A stretch of 64,000 nucleotides of DNA, taken from assembly GCF_011046535.1 (NCBI RefSeq), contig NZ_CP049257.1, positions 1,984,001 to 2,048,000 of the forward strand. Reading direction: 5' to 3'. The notes beneath the pieces are model-generated. The model was given only the letters and a program-made list of their open reading frames with translations, did no database searches and had not been told where the DNA came from. The position numbers and the translations under genes are program-made. The first letter of the stretch is position 1; each line of letters opens with the position of its first letter. The DNA is from Nocardioides anomalus. Lineage in GTDB: Bacteria; Actinomycetota; Actinomycetes; Propionibacteriales; Nocardioidaceae. Positions 16,066 to 27,246 of the stretch are shown piece after piece.

Positions 16066-16422
16066 TCACTGGCCGTAGGAGAGCTGCAGGTCGCGGTAGA
16101 GCAGCTCGTTCACCCGCTTGCGCAGGTGGCCGGTCCTGCTCTGCTCGGGCGGCTCCCCGGCGGCGAGCAGGGTGAAGGTCAGCGCCGTCCCGCCGCCGTG
16201 AGGGGCCAGCTCGAGCACGACCCGGTCGTCGGGCCGGCTCGGCCACAGCGAGGACCAGACCACACGCGTCGGGCGCTCGGACTCCACCACCCGCGGCGCC
16301 ACCTCGTCGGCCAGCAGCGCCAGCCACACCCGGGGCCCGGTGCGCGCCGGCTCGACCAGGTCGGACCAGACCGCGTGCGGCGGGGCCGGGAGGCGGCGCG
16401 TGCGGTGGCCGTACGGCGTCAC
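16066..16422 (-). CDS. SRPBCC-like small protein
   Basis: A 118-residue protein whose pattern (an N-terminal RRLPAPPHAVWSDLVEP, a central WSSLWPSRPDDRVVLEL, then GGGTALTFTLLAAG) resembles START/SRPBCC ligand-binding domains. Those use a similar N-terminal helix followed by a long antiparallel sheet. It has no signal peptide. It lies 4 nt downstream of the PAP2 phosphatase gene on the same strand, so it is probably the last gene of the glycosyltransferase / PAP2 operon. The ligand is unknown and the family call is tentative. Confidence 0.6.
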   Translation of the reverse strand: MTPYGHRTRRLPAPPHAVWSDLVEPARTGPRVWLALLADEVAPRVVESERPTRVVWSSLWPSRPDDRVVLELAPHGGGTALTFTLLAAGEPPEQSRTGHLRKRVNELLYRDLQLSYGQ

Positions 16423-16426
16423 GCGC

Positions 16427-17315
16427 TCAGCCTGTCACGGCCTCCGGCGGCCGGCGCCGGTCCCACCAGGCGCCGATGAGCATGGCCAGCCCGGCGATGA
16501 GGCAGCCGAACAGCGTGTCGACCAGGTAGTGCTCGCCGGAGTAGACGAGCGCGCCCGCCATGAGCGCGGGGTAGAGCAGGAACACCCAGCGCCACCACGC
16601 CCGCAGCCGGGTCACCGCCCACAGCGCGACCAGGCAGGAGAAGCCGGTGTGCAGCGACGGCATCGCCGCGGTCTTGTTGGCCAGCCCGCCGAAGACCATG
16701 GTCGTGCGCTCGAGGCCGAGGTCGTGGAGGGCGTAGCTCGACATCCGAGCCAGCGGCGGCAGCAGCCCGTCGCGCGAGGCCATCCACGGCGGCGCCATCG
16801 GGAACACGATGTAGCCGGCCAGAGCGAGGTAGGCGATGGTCACGTAGCGCCGGATCCACGACAGCCACAGCGCCCGGTCGCGCAGCCAGAGCACGCCGGC
16901 CAGGCCGAGGCCGACCACGAAGTGCGAGGCGTACGTCGCACTGGTGAGGTAGTCCCACCACCGCAGCCGCGGCACGCACGGGTCGCCGCACAGCTCGTGC
17001 TGCAGGCTCACCGTCGGCACCTGGCTGCCGCCCCACAGGTGGGCCAGCCACTCGTCGGCGTGGATCGGCCAGGTCTCGTGGGGGGGCGAAGCCGAGGTCG
17101 TCGGTGACGCCCCGGACCACGCCGTACGTCGCGAGCGCGACCAGCCACGGCCACCAGTCCCGCGGGAACTGCCAGGCCCAGTCGCCGCGCCAGGCGATGG
17201 CCAGCAGCCACAGCCAGATCGCCACCCCGGGCGGGTCGTTGGGCAGGCCGACGAGCCAGCACCAGGCGAGCAGCGCCACGGCGTACGCCGCGACCGCGAG
17301 GACGCGGCGGCTCAC
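16427..17315 (-). CDS. PAP2-superfamily membrane phosphatase (apparent frameshift)
   Basis: The intact product would be 295 residues. The first part, from GTG 17315, gives RRVLAVAAYAVALLAWCWLV and further membrane helices. The second part carries the phosphatase motifs AMPSLHTGFS and YSGEHYLVDTLFG (His and His/Asp catalytic residues). The two parts lie in different frames and join cleanly as GFAPHETWPIH only if one base is removed from the seven-G run at 17080-17086. The start overlaps the stop of the upstream glycosyltransferase (GTGA). PAP2 enzymes dephosphorylate lipid phosphates or pyrophosphates, so recycling of a polyprenyl carrier used by the neighbouring glycosyltransferase is plausible. 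Confidence 0.8.
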
Positions 17316-18784
17316 GCGTCGGCGCGGCGGTAGACGGTGAACTTGCCGGCCTGGGTGACCTCGTCGTACTCGCGGTCGAGCTCGCCCTGCGCGGTGGAGA
17401 AGTCCAGGCGCCAGACGTCCAGGGAGTGCTCGGCGACCAGCACCCACTCCGGGCGCTCGGGGCCGCGCAGCAGGCCGACCAGGGTGCGCAGGTCGGCGTC
17501 GCGCACGCGCGCGGGCAGGCTCCAGAGGTACGGGTAGGGCGAGGTGAGGTCGGCGTCGCGGATGATGTTGGCCGCGCCGAGGACCACGACCGCGGAGTCG
17601 CCGCGCCCGCCGTGGTCGTCGAGGTAGGCGATCGCCTGCTCCTCGGGCCGATCGATGGGGTGGGCCAGCACCCAGCCGATGACCACGGCGCTGGACAGCC
17701 CGGCCAGCGCGAACGACGTGCCGATGCTCCGCGTGACCGGCGCCGGCCGCTGGGCGAACCCGGCCGCCACCAGCACCGCTCCGGGCACCAGCCCCATCAG
17801 GTAGTGCAGCCAGTAGCTCCCGCCCAGGCCCACCACCAGGACCTCGACGGCGAGCACGACGTACGCCGCCGTGCGCAGGTCCGGAGCGGTCCACGGGCCC
17901 TGGACCGACGGCTCGCCGCGGCCCTTCCAGACGAACGTCGCCACCACCAGCGGCAGCCCGCTGGCCGCGAGGGCCTCGACCACGGCCACCAGCCGTCGTG
18001 AGGCCGCGCCGCTGTCGCCGGCCAGCTCGCGGGCCGCGTCCAGCCGGAAGGTCACCACCGCGTCCCACAGGTCGGCCGGTGCCGTCCCGCGCGCGGCCGC
18101 CGCCACCACGACCAGGCCGCCGGCCACCAGCGCGCCGACCACGAACCCCGGCAGCCTTCGCCGGGCGGCCCGGCTGGTGAAGAGCAGCGCGACCACCAGT
18201 GCGAACACGTCGACCTGGCTCTGCTTGACCAGCATGCCGACCGCGCCCGCCGCCCCGGCCAGCACGCTCAGCGCCGTCCCGCGGACGCGGTGCCGGCTGG
18301 CCGCCGCGGCGACGTACGCCGCCATGCCGCCGACCAGGAACGGCAGCGCCAGCACCTCGCCGTCCACCACCGTGCCGCCGAACAGCGGCGTCCCCACGCA
18401 CACCGCGGCCGTGCCGGCCGTCAGCAGCGGGGCCGAGCGCCGCTCCGGGGCGGCCAGCCGCCCCAGGACGCCGGCCAGGACCACCGTGAGCACCGCGGCC
18501 AGCGCGCCCAGCAGCCGCAGCGGCACCGCCCCGCCCAGCCCGTCGGCCAGCCCGAACAGCGCGACCAGCACCGGCGGCCGGTCGACCCAGTAGTCGCCGT
18601 ACAGGCTCACGCCGTCCGACCACTGGCCGCCGACGATGAGGTAGCCCGCCTCGTCCGGGCTGAGCGAGCGCCCGGCGAACGGCAGCCAGCCCAGGGACAC
18701 CCCGACCGCCATGAGCAGCACCCACGTCTTGGGCATGGTCCCGATCCGGCGGCGCCAGGGCGGCGCGGGCGTCGGCTCAGCCAT
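17312..18784 (-). CDS. GT-C fold polytopic glycosyltransferase (mannosyltransferase-like)
   Basis: A 490-residue membrane protein with about ten hydrophobic segments. SPDEAGYLIVGGQW near residue 42, in the first extracytoplasmic loop, supplies the acidic pair typical of PMT/ArnT-type GT-C enzymes, and DYWVDRPPVLVAL follows. The soluble C-terminal part (about 390-490) ends in TVYRRADA. Such enzymes move a sugar from a polyprenyl-phosphate donor onto a lipid, glycan or protein outside the membrane. The coupled PAP2 gene downstream fits lipid-carrier chemistry. The acceptor is unknown. Confidence 0.78.
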   Translation of the reverse strand: MAEPTPAPPWRRRIGTMPKTWVLLMAVGVSLGWLPFAGRSLSPDEAGYLIVGGQWSDGVSLYGDYWVDRPPVLVALFGLADGLGGAVPLRLLGALAAVLTVVLAGVLGRLAAPERRSAPLLTAGTAAVCVGTPLFGGTVVDGEVLALPFLVGGMAAYVAAAASRHRVRGTALSVLAGAAGAVGMLVKQSQVDVFALVVALLFTSRAARRRLPGFVVGALVAGGLVVVAAAARGTAPADLWDAVVTFRLDAARELAGDSGAASRRLVAVVEALAASGLPLVVATFVWKGRGEPSVQGPWTAPDLRTAAYVVLAVEVLVVGLGGSYWLHYLMGLVPGAVLVAAGFAQRPAPVTRSIGTSFALAGLSSAVVIGWVLAHPIDRPEEQAIAYLDDHGGRGDSAVVVLGAANIIRDADLTSPYPYLWSLPARVRDADLRTLVGLLRGPERPEWVLVAEHSLDVWRLDFSTAQGELDREYDEVTQAGKFTVYRRADA

Positions 18785-18819
18785 CGACGCCCTGTCCCAG
18801 CACGGGGAGGGAGCCTAGC

Positions 18820-18928
18820 GTTGGCATCACCGTCTCCGACCTCGACGCCACCGTCGACCGGCTGGCCGCGGACGGCTACAGGGTGGTCGGCGGCATCACG
18901 GTCGCCCTGGGCGAGCGGGTCGGCTGAG
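18820..18928 (+). pseudogene. Possible remnant of a VOC/glyoxalase domain
   Basis: The frame reads VGITVSDLDATVDRLAADGY, then VALGERVG and a TGA at 18926-18928. The first half resembles the opening of a vicinal-oxygen-chelate domain and the end resembles its usual C-terminus, but the middle is missing and no ATG, GTG or TTG precedes it in frame. It overlaps the 3' end of the antisense hydrolase. It is probably decayed DNA; chance similarity is possible. Confidence 0.25.
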
Positions 18929-19741
18929 TCCGCGCACGAAGGTCAGCACGGCCTCGACCAGCTGTTCCGGCTGGTCGAACGGCAGCCCGTGCCCCGCGTC
19001 GGCCACCTCCTGCACGTGGACGAGCGGGTTGAGCGCCACGAGCCGCTCCGCCACGTCGGGCGTGACGACGGGCGCGTCGCCCACGACCAGCAGCGTCGGC
19101 ACGTCCAGCGCGGCGACGAGCTCGTCGTAGGGCGGGTTGGGCGGGCGCAGCACGTCGAACGCCGCCGGCGCGGTGTCCAGCCGCGCCCTGACCTGGGCGG
19201 CGCGGACCTCGGGGGAGCGGTGGGGGTGCCGGCTCCGGGCCTCGTCCAGCAGCGCCGCCTCACCGCGGGCCACCGCCGTGAGGTGCTGGCCGAGCACGTC
19301 GTCGGCGTACACCTCGCGCTGGCGCGTCTCGTCGAGGAAGGTCGGGTCGACGAGGACCAGGCCTCGCAGCCGCGGCCCGAGGCGGGTCGCGGCGAGCAGC
19401 GCCGTCAGCCCGCCCATGGAGTGGCCCACGAGGACCGGGCGGTCCAGGTGCAGCGCGTCGAGCAGCCCCACCACGTCGCCGGCGAGGTCCTCGTAGCGGT
19501 AGCCGGTGGTCGGCGCGCTCGAGCGGCCGTGCCCGCGGGCGTCGGGCGCCACCACCCGCAACTCGGCCTCGAGCAGCCGCGTCACCGGCGCCCACGTCGC
19601 GGCGCTGCCGAGCAGGCCGTGCAGCAGGACCGCAGTCGGCCCCGGGCCACCTGCCCGGAGGCAGGAGAGCCGCAGTCCGCCGACCTCGACGTCGCACCGG
19701 TCGCCGGCGGCGGCCCGGGTCACCAGCCCCGCTCGCGCCAC
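18896..19741 (-). CDS. Alpha/beta hydrolase (serine type)
   Basis: A 281-residue alpha/beta hydrolase: HGLLGSAATW oxyanion region near residue 42, the nucleophile elbow GHSMGG near 108, and DAGHGLPFDQPEQ near 250 with the catalytic His. The Ser nucleophile separates it from the Asp-type hydrolase at 1247-2119. Its start overlaps the 3' end of the metallo-beta-lactamase gene by 22 nt, and three minus-strand genes (mycothiol enzyme, metallo-beta-lactamase, hydrolase) form one overlapping unit. An esterase, lactonase or thioesterase role is possible; the substrate is unknown. Confidence 0.82.
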   Translation of the reverse strand: MARAGLVTRAAAGDRCDVEVGGLRLSCLRAGGPGPTAVLLHGLLGSAATWAPVTRLLEAELRVVAPDARGHGRSSAPTTGYRYEDLAGDVVGLLDALHLDRPVLVGHSMGGLTALLAATRLGPRLRGLVLVDPTFLDETRQREVYADDVLGQHLTAVARGEAALLDEARSRHPHRSPEVRAAQVRARLDTAPAAFDVLRPPNPPYDELVAALDVPTLLVVGDAPVVTPDVAERLVALNPLVHVQEVADAGHGLPFDQPEQLVEAVLTFVRGLSRPARPGRP

Positions 19742-20400
19742 TCCGCCAGGTGCGGGCGCTCGGCGCCGAGGGTCGAGTCGTCGCCGTGGCCGGGGTAGAA
19801 CCAGACGTCGTCGGGCAGCCGGTCGAAGATCTTGGCCTCGACGTCGTCCAGCAGCTGGCGGAAGCGCTCCGCGTCGCCCTGGGTGTTGCCCACCCCTCCG
19901 GGGAAGAGCGAGTCGCCGGTGAACAGGTGGCCGTGACCCGACGGGTCGTCGTACAGCAGCGCGATCGAGCCGGGCGTGTGACCGGCCAGCGCGATGACCG
20001 AGAGCGAGCAGGACCCGACCGGGACGGTGTCGCCGTCGCCGACCTGCAGGGCGATGGGGACGCCGGTCTGCTCGGTGATGGCCTCGGCGTCGGGGTCACC
20101 GGCCACGGTGGCCGCGTCGGTGGCGCCGACGACGTCGGCCAGGGCGCGGTGGTGGTCCCAGTGCTGGTGGGTGGTGACGACGTGGGTGAGCGGGCCGTCG
20201 CCGACGAGGGGGAGGAGGGTCTGGGCGGAGTCGGCGGCGTCGATGAGCACCTGCTCGCCGGTCTCGCGGCAGGTGAGCAGGTAGCAGTTGTTGGACATCT
20301 GCTCGTCCACCGCGACCTTGATGATGCTCAGGTGCTCCAGGGTCCGGGTCTGGGCGGGCCCGCCCGGGGTCACGTGGCCGGTGTACGTCTCTTCGCTCAC
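19720..20400 (-). CDS. Metallo-beta-lactamase fold hydrolase
   Basis: A 226-residue glyoxalase II-type MBL-fold protein. The metal motif is TTHQHWDHHRAL (HxHxDH, near residue 80), with further ligands in AGHTPGS, FTGDSLFPGG (Asp) and YPGHGDDS (final His). GTG 20400 overlaps the stop of the upstream gene (GTGA), which fixes the start. It is cotranscribed with a mycothiol-type maleylpyruvate isomerase family gene, so a thiol-conjugate or thioester hydrolase role in detoxification is a reasonable inference, but MBL-fold substrates vary widely. Confidence 0.85.
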   Translation of the reverse strand: MSEETYTGHVTPGGPAQTRTLEHLSIIKVAVDEQMSNNCYLLTCRETGEQVLIDAADSAQTLLPLVGDGPLTHVVTTHQHWDHHRALADVVGATDAATVAGDPDAEAITEQTGVPIALQVGDGDTVPVGSCSLSVIALAGHTPGSIALLYDDPSGHGHLFTGDSLFPGGVGNTQGDAERFRQLLDDVEAKIFDRLPDDVWFYPGHGDDSTLGAERPHLAEWRERGW

Positions 20401-21095
20401 CACGGCTCCATCCTCGGCACCTGGCCGTCGTCGCTGGTCAGTCCCTCGCCGGGACCCCGGCCGGTCACCCACCATGCCAGGGCGCTGCCGGGTCCGGACA
20501 CGGTGGGGCCGGAGCCGTCACCGAAGACGAAGCGCTGGTCCAGGTCGACGGCGTGGGCGACCGGGCCGGGACCGGGCGGGTGGTCGGCGGCGCGGGTGGC
20601 GAGGACGAGGGCGGCGAACGCCGGCGGCCAGTCGGCGGCCGTGTAGTCGAGGCCCAGGTCGGCGTGGTGGATCTCGACCTCACGGGTGCGCATCGTGCCG
20701 ACCTGCCCGGCGGTGAACGTGCGGCCGCCCGGGGTGCGCTCGACGGTGGCGCCGGCGAGGTTGTCGGCCAGCTCCTCCACCCACTCGCCGAGCACGGTGC
20801 TGGAGGCGTAGAAGCGGTCCCGGATCGTCGACGGCTCCTGCTCGGCCAGCGCCACGATCTCGGCGTCGCGGGCCTCGTCGGAGGCGTACATCGGCACCGC
20901 CCGGCCCTCGTGGACACCCTCGAGCGCGGCGCCGAGCGCCTCGGCGTTCAGGGTCAGGTGGGCCACCACGTGGGCGCGGGTCCAGCCGGGGAGCAGCGAC
21001 GGCTCGCTCCACTGCTCGTCGGTGAGACCGTCGACGGAGCGGACCAGCCTGCGGGTACCGGAGTCGAGCAGCTCGAGCAGCTGGGCGTCCGCCAT
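20397..21095 (-). CDS. Maleylpyruvate isomerase-family mycothiol-dependent enzyme
   Basis: A 232-residue DinB/MDMPI-fold protein. The metal ligands are visible as LLPGWTRAHVVAHL (His near 46) and TREVEIHHADLGLDY (Glu/His near 145), matching the mycothiol-dependent maleylpyruvate isomerase pattern. Mycothiol is the actinobacterial glutathione substitute, so this is probably a mycothiol S-transferase or isomerase. ATG 21095 is used; an in-frame ATG at 21104 is an alternative. It heads a three-gene minus-strand unit, divergent from uvrA. Confidence 0.8.
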   Translation of the reverse strand: MADAQLLELLDSGTRRLVRSVDGLTDEQWSEPSLLPGWTRAHVVAHLTLNAEALGAALEGVHEGRAVPMYASDEARDAEIVALAEQEPSTIRDRFYASSTVLGEWVEELADNLAGATVERTPGGRTFTAGQVGTMRTREVEIHHADLGLDYTAADWPPAFAALVLATRAADHPPGPGPVAHAVDLDQRFVFGDGSGPTVSGPGSALAWWVTGRGPGEGLTSDDGQVPRMEPW

Positions 21096-21200
21096 GACCG
21101 CCATCCAACACCATCCGGCGGTCCCGGGACGGCCGCCCGCCGGGCGGGCCGGGACCACTGTCGGCGGTGCGTGAGACGCTTGCTCGGACCGCTACTGTGG

Positions 21201-21212
21201 GAACGTTTGTTC
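21201..21212. promoter_or_regulatory. LexA (SOS) box of uvrA
   Basis: GAACGTTTGTTC fits the GAAC-N4-GTTC core of the actinobacterial LexA operator and is flanked by TGG on the left and GAAC on the right. It lies 31 bp upstream of the uvrA start, and a TACTGT hexamer (21193-21198) just before it could be the -10. DNA damage induction of uvrA through LexA/RecA is expected from the family pattern. Confidence 0.75.
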
Positions 21213-21243
21213 GAACGACGAGGACAGGGACGAGGACTCGCTG

Positions 21244-24267
<3,024 letters not shown>

Positions 24268-24308
24268 GGCCGGGTGAACCGTCCGGGGACCCCGCCCGTA
24301 CTCCACGC

Positions 24309-24833
24309 ATGACTTCCGACAAGCCCTCGGGCCGACTCTCGGGCCACCTCTCGGACCAGATCTCGCGCCGCACGCTCGGCGGGCTCGCCGCCGCCGGGGT
24401 CGGCGTACCCCTGCTGGCCGCGTGCGGCAGCGACGACTCGGGCGCCACGGCCTCCGACCCCGCCAGCAGCGCCGCGGCCTCGTCGAGCGCGCCCACGGCG
24501 GCGTCCTCCAGCGCGGCACCGGAGAGCAGCGCGGCCGCACCCGGCGGCGACGCGCTGGCCTCCACCTCCGACATCGAGGTGGGCGGCGGGAAGATCTTCG
24601 CCGACCAGGAGGTCGTGGTCACCCAGCCCGCCGCGGGCGAGTTCAAGTGCTTCACCGCCGTGTGCAGCCACCAGGGCTGCATCGTCAGCGACGTCAAGGG
24701 CGGCACCATCAACTGCGACTGCCACGGCAGCCAGTACTCCATCGAGGACGGCTCGGTCGTGACCGGCCCGGCGACCTTCGCCCTGGCCGAGGAGCCGATC
24801 AACGTGGCGGGCGACTCGATCACCCTGGGCTAG
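24309..24833 (+). CDS. Rieske [2Fe-2S] lipoprotein with Tat-type signal
   Basis: A 174-residue protein. The N-terminus has SRRTLGGLAAAGVGVPLLAAC (about 19-39), combining a twin-arginine motif with an LAAC lipobox, so the protein is probably folded in the cytosol, exported and lipidated. A Ser/Ala linker (about 45-85) follows, then a small Rieske domain with CSHQGC near 121 and CDCHGSQYS near 138. The ligands are complete. An electron-transfer role at the outer membrane face is likely; the partner is unknown. It lies 41 nt after uvrA but is probably unrelated in function. Confidence 0.85.
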   Translation: MTSDKPSGRLSGHLSDQISRRTLGGLAAAGVGVPLLAACGSDDSGATASDPASSAAASSSAPTAASSSAAPESSAAAPGGDALASTSDIEVGGGKIFADQEVVVTQPAAGEFKCFTAVCSHQGCIVSDVKGGTINCDCHGSQYSIEDGSVVTGPATFALAEEPINVAGDSITLG

Positions 24834-24861
24834 CCCCGGCCGCGGTGGCAGGGTGGTCCCC

Positions 24862-25761
24862 ATGGCCGACCACGAGCTGCGCACCGTCGTCTCCGGGATG
24901 TCCTTCACCGAGTGCCCGCGCTGGCACGAGGGCCGGCTGTGGTTCGTGGACTTCTACACCCACGTCGTCTGCTCGGTGGCCGAGGACGGCTCGGACCTGC
25001 GCACCGAGGTCGAGGTGCCGCAGCAGCCGTCCGGCCTCGGCTGGCTGCCGGACGGACGGCTGCTCTACGTCTCGATGCGCGACCGGTTGGTGATGCGGCG
25101 CGAGCCGGACGGCACGTCGGTGGTGCACGCCGACGTGTCGGACCACGTGACCGGGCACGCCAACGACATGGTGGTCGACGCCGAGGGTCGGGCCTGGCTG
25201 GGCAACTTCGGCTTCGACCTGATGGGCGGCGCCGACATCGAGACCACCGGGCTGCTGCGGATCGACCCGGACGGCACGGTCACGGCGGTCGCCGACGACC
25301 TGTGGTTCCCCAACGGCAGCGTGGTCACCCCCGACGGCGGCACGCTCATCGTCGACGAGACCCTCGGCAACCGGATCAGCGCCTTCGACATCCACCCCGA
25401 CGGCTCGCTGGGGGAGCGGCGCGACTGGGCCACCTTCGGCGAGCTGTCCACCAGCCGCGCGCTGGCCGAGGCCATCCCGCAGGGCAAGTACGCCCCGGAC
25501 GGCTGCACCCTCGACGCCGACGGCTGCCTGTGGGTGGCCGACGCGCTCGGCGGTCGGGTCTGCCGCGTCCGTGAGGGCGGCGAGATCCTGGAGACCGTCT
25601 CGCCCGGCACCGGCGCGTTCGCCTGCATGCTGGGCGGCAGCGACGGCCGGACGCTCTTCATCTGCTGCGCGCCCGACTTCGACGAGCACGCGCGCAGTGC
25701 CGCACGGGAGGCCACGATCCGGGCGGTCACCGTCGACGTGCCGCACGCCGGGCTGCCCTAG
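24862..25761 (+). CDS. SMP-30/gluconolactonase-family protein
   Basis: A 299-residue six-bladed beta-propeller of the SMP-30/LRE family: ECPRWHEGRLWFVDFYT near residue 15 (metal-binding Glu), GHANDMVVDAEGRAWLGN near 98 (Asn/Asp ligands), WFPNGSVVTPDGGTLIVDET near 150, and APDGCTLDADGCLWVAD near 212 (Asp). These enzymes are metal-dependent lactonases. ATG 24862 is preferred, preceded by AGGGTGG, over the in-frame GTG at 24853. It faces the TPR gene tail to tail. The lactone substrate is unknown. Confidence 0.82.
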   Translation: MADHELRTVVSGMSFTECPRWHEGRLWFVDFYTHVVCSVAEDGSDLRTEVEVPQQPSGLGWLPDGRLLYVSMRDRLVMRREPDGTSVVHADVSDHVTGHANDMVVDAEGRAWLGNFGFDLMGGADIETTGLLRIDPDGTVTAVADDLWFPNGSVVTPDGGTLIVDETLGNRISAFDIHPDGSLGERRDWATFGELSTSRALAEAIPQGKYAPDGCTLDADGCLWVADALGGRVCRVREGGEILETVSPGTGAFACMLGGSDGRTLFICCAPDFDEHARSAAREATIRAVTVDVPHAGLP

Positions 25762-25768
25762 CCGCCGG

Positions 25769-27082
25769 TCAGGCCGGCTGCGCCTGCTCCAGCTGGGCGG
25801 CGAGCGCCTGCTGGCACTGCTCGCGCCAGCGCCGGTCGCGCGGCGAGACCCGCCGGTCGAGCCGGCCGTCGAGGAGCTGCCGCGCCTCGTCGAGCCGGTC
25901 GGCGCGCACCAGCGCCGCGATCCGCGTCTCCTCGAGGACCTCCCGCTGGGCGTCGGAGCCGCCCAGCCGCCGGCTCGGCCCGGCCAGGGCTGCCAGGTCG
26001 TCGGCGGCCTCTCCGGCCCGGCCGGCCGCGAGTCGGCCGAGGGCGCGCGCGAGGGGCGCGACCACCTCGCGCTGGGTCGGGTGGTCGTGCCGGCCGGCCC
26101 AGGCGGCCAGGCGGTCGAGGCCCGCCCGGTCGCCGAGGGCCAGCAGCGTCACCGCGCTGTGCATGGCCAGGAACGGCGTCGAGGGCCGCTCCAGCACGCC
26201 CCGGCCGGCCAGTGCCGCGACCTGTTCGAGGCCGGGGACGTCGGTGGCGTCCGGGGTCAGCGCCCACCGGAACAGCAGCGACCCGGTGTCGACCAGGGCC
26301 CGGCAGCCGAGGCCGTGCTCCGGACTCAGCTGCGCGTCGTACCGACGCCGGACCGCCTCGGTGTCGCCCAGCGACAGCTCGTGCAGCGCGGCGTGCCACG
26401 CGAAGTGCGAGAGCGAGTCGATGGACGCGCCGTCGCCGGTGACCCAGGAGTCCATCCACGCCAGCCCGGCGGCGTGGTCCCCGGTCTCGTAGTGCGCGTG
26501 CGCCCGGGCGTGCGCCGAGTGGCCCGCGACCGGCTCGACGGCCAGCGATGCGCACGAGAGCGCCATCGCCTCGTCGAAGCGGCCCTGCTCCTGCCGGATG
26601 AAGGCCAGCAGCCCCGTGAACCACCAGTCGTCGCCGTACGCCGGCGCCGCGCCCTCGACGATCGACCACGCCTGCTCCGGCACCTCGGTCACCCCTGCGA
26701 ACGCGATGGTCGGCACCGCGGTCGACAGCAGCAGCGCGTCCAGCGGGTACGCGCGCAGGTGCGCGACGAGCGGCTCGGAGTCCCCGGCCACGTGGCGCAC
26801 CACCGCGTGCACGTGGCTGCGCTCGCGCTCGGTGCCGCGCGCCGCGTGCAGCGAGGCGTCCCGCAGCCGGGCCTGCACGTCGACGTTCGCGCACAGCTCG
26901 TGGCCCAGCAGGGCCAGCGCCGCGTGGCCCAGCGCGAAGGTCGGGTCGTGCGCCAGCGACGAGGCCAGCGCGGGCAGTGACCCGCTCTTGAGGCGCAGTA
27001 CGTCGAGCAGCCCCCGGGAGTACGCCGCAGCCGCCTCGGGCGAGGTGGTGAGGGCGTACCCGTAGGGGTCACGACACGGCAT
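25769..27082 (-). CDS. TPR-repeat protein, TTC38-like
   Basis: A 437-residue helical repeat protein. Repeated Ala/Leu-rich helix pairs run through the sequence ([80 protein letters not shown]). This layout resembles the tetratricopeptide repeat protein 38 family, which lacks a known enzymatic activity. There is no signal peptide. It is divergent from uvrC, with a 164-bp spacer containing an A/T-rich stretch (27083-27113) that probably holds its promoter. The function is unknown; a scaffolding role is usual for TPRs. Confidence 0.72.
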   Translation of the reverse strand: MPCRDPYGYALTTSPEAAAAYSRGLLDVLRLKSGSLPALASSLAHDPTFALGHAALALLGHELCANVDVQARLRDASLHAARGTERERSHVHAVVRHVAGDSEPLVAHLRAYPLDALLLSTAVPTIAFAGVTEVPEQAWSIVEGAAPAYGDDWWFTGLLAFIRQEQGRFDEAMALSCASLAVEPVAGHSAHARAHAHYETGDHAAGLAWMDSWVTGDGASIDSLSHFAWHAALHELSLGDTEAVRRRYDAQLSPEHGLGCRALVDTGSLLFRWALTPDATDVPGLEQVAALAGRGVLERPSTPFLAMHSAVTLLALGDRAGLDRLAAWAGRHDHPTQREVVAPLARALGRLAAGRAGEAADDLAALAGPSRRLGGSDAQREVLEETRIAALVRADRLDEARQLLDGRLDRRVSPRDRRWREQCQQALAAQLEQAQPA

Positions 27083-27246
27083 GCAAGTAGACTAGATCAC
27101 TCGACTTTGCTGTCCAAGCCCACCACGGCGTGTCGCGCCGACCTGGACCGGACGGAGCAGACGCTGCGGGCCCGCACCTGCGCGCGCACCGGCGGCACCC
27201 GACCGCACCCGCGGAGACTGTCCCCGGCCGACCGTAGGGTTGAGGG

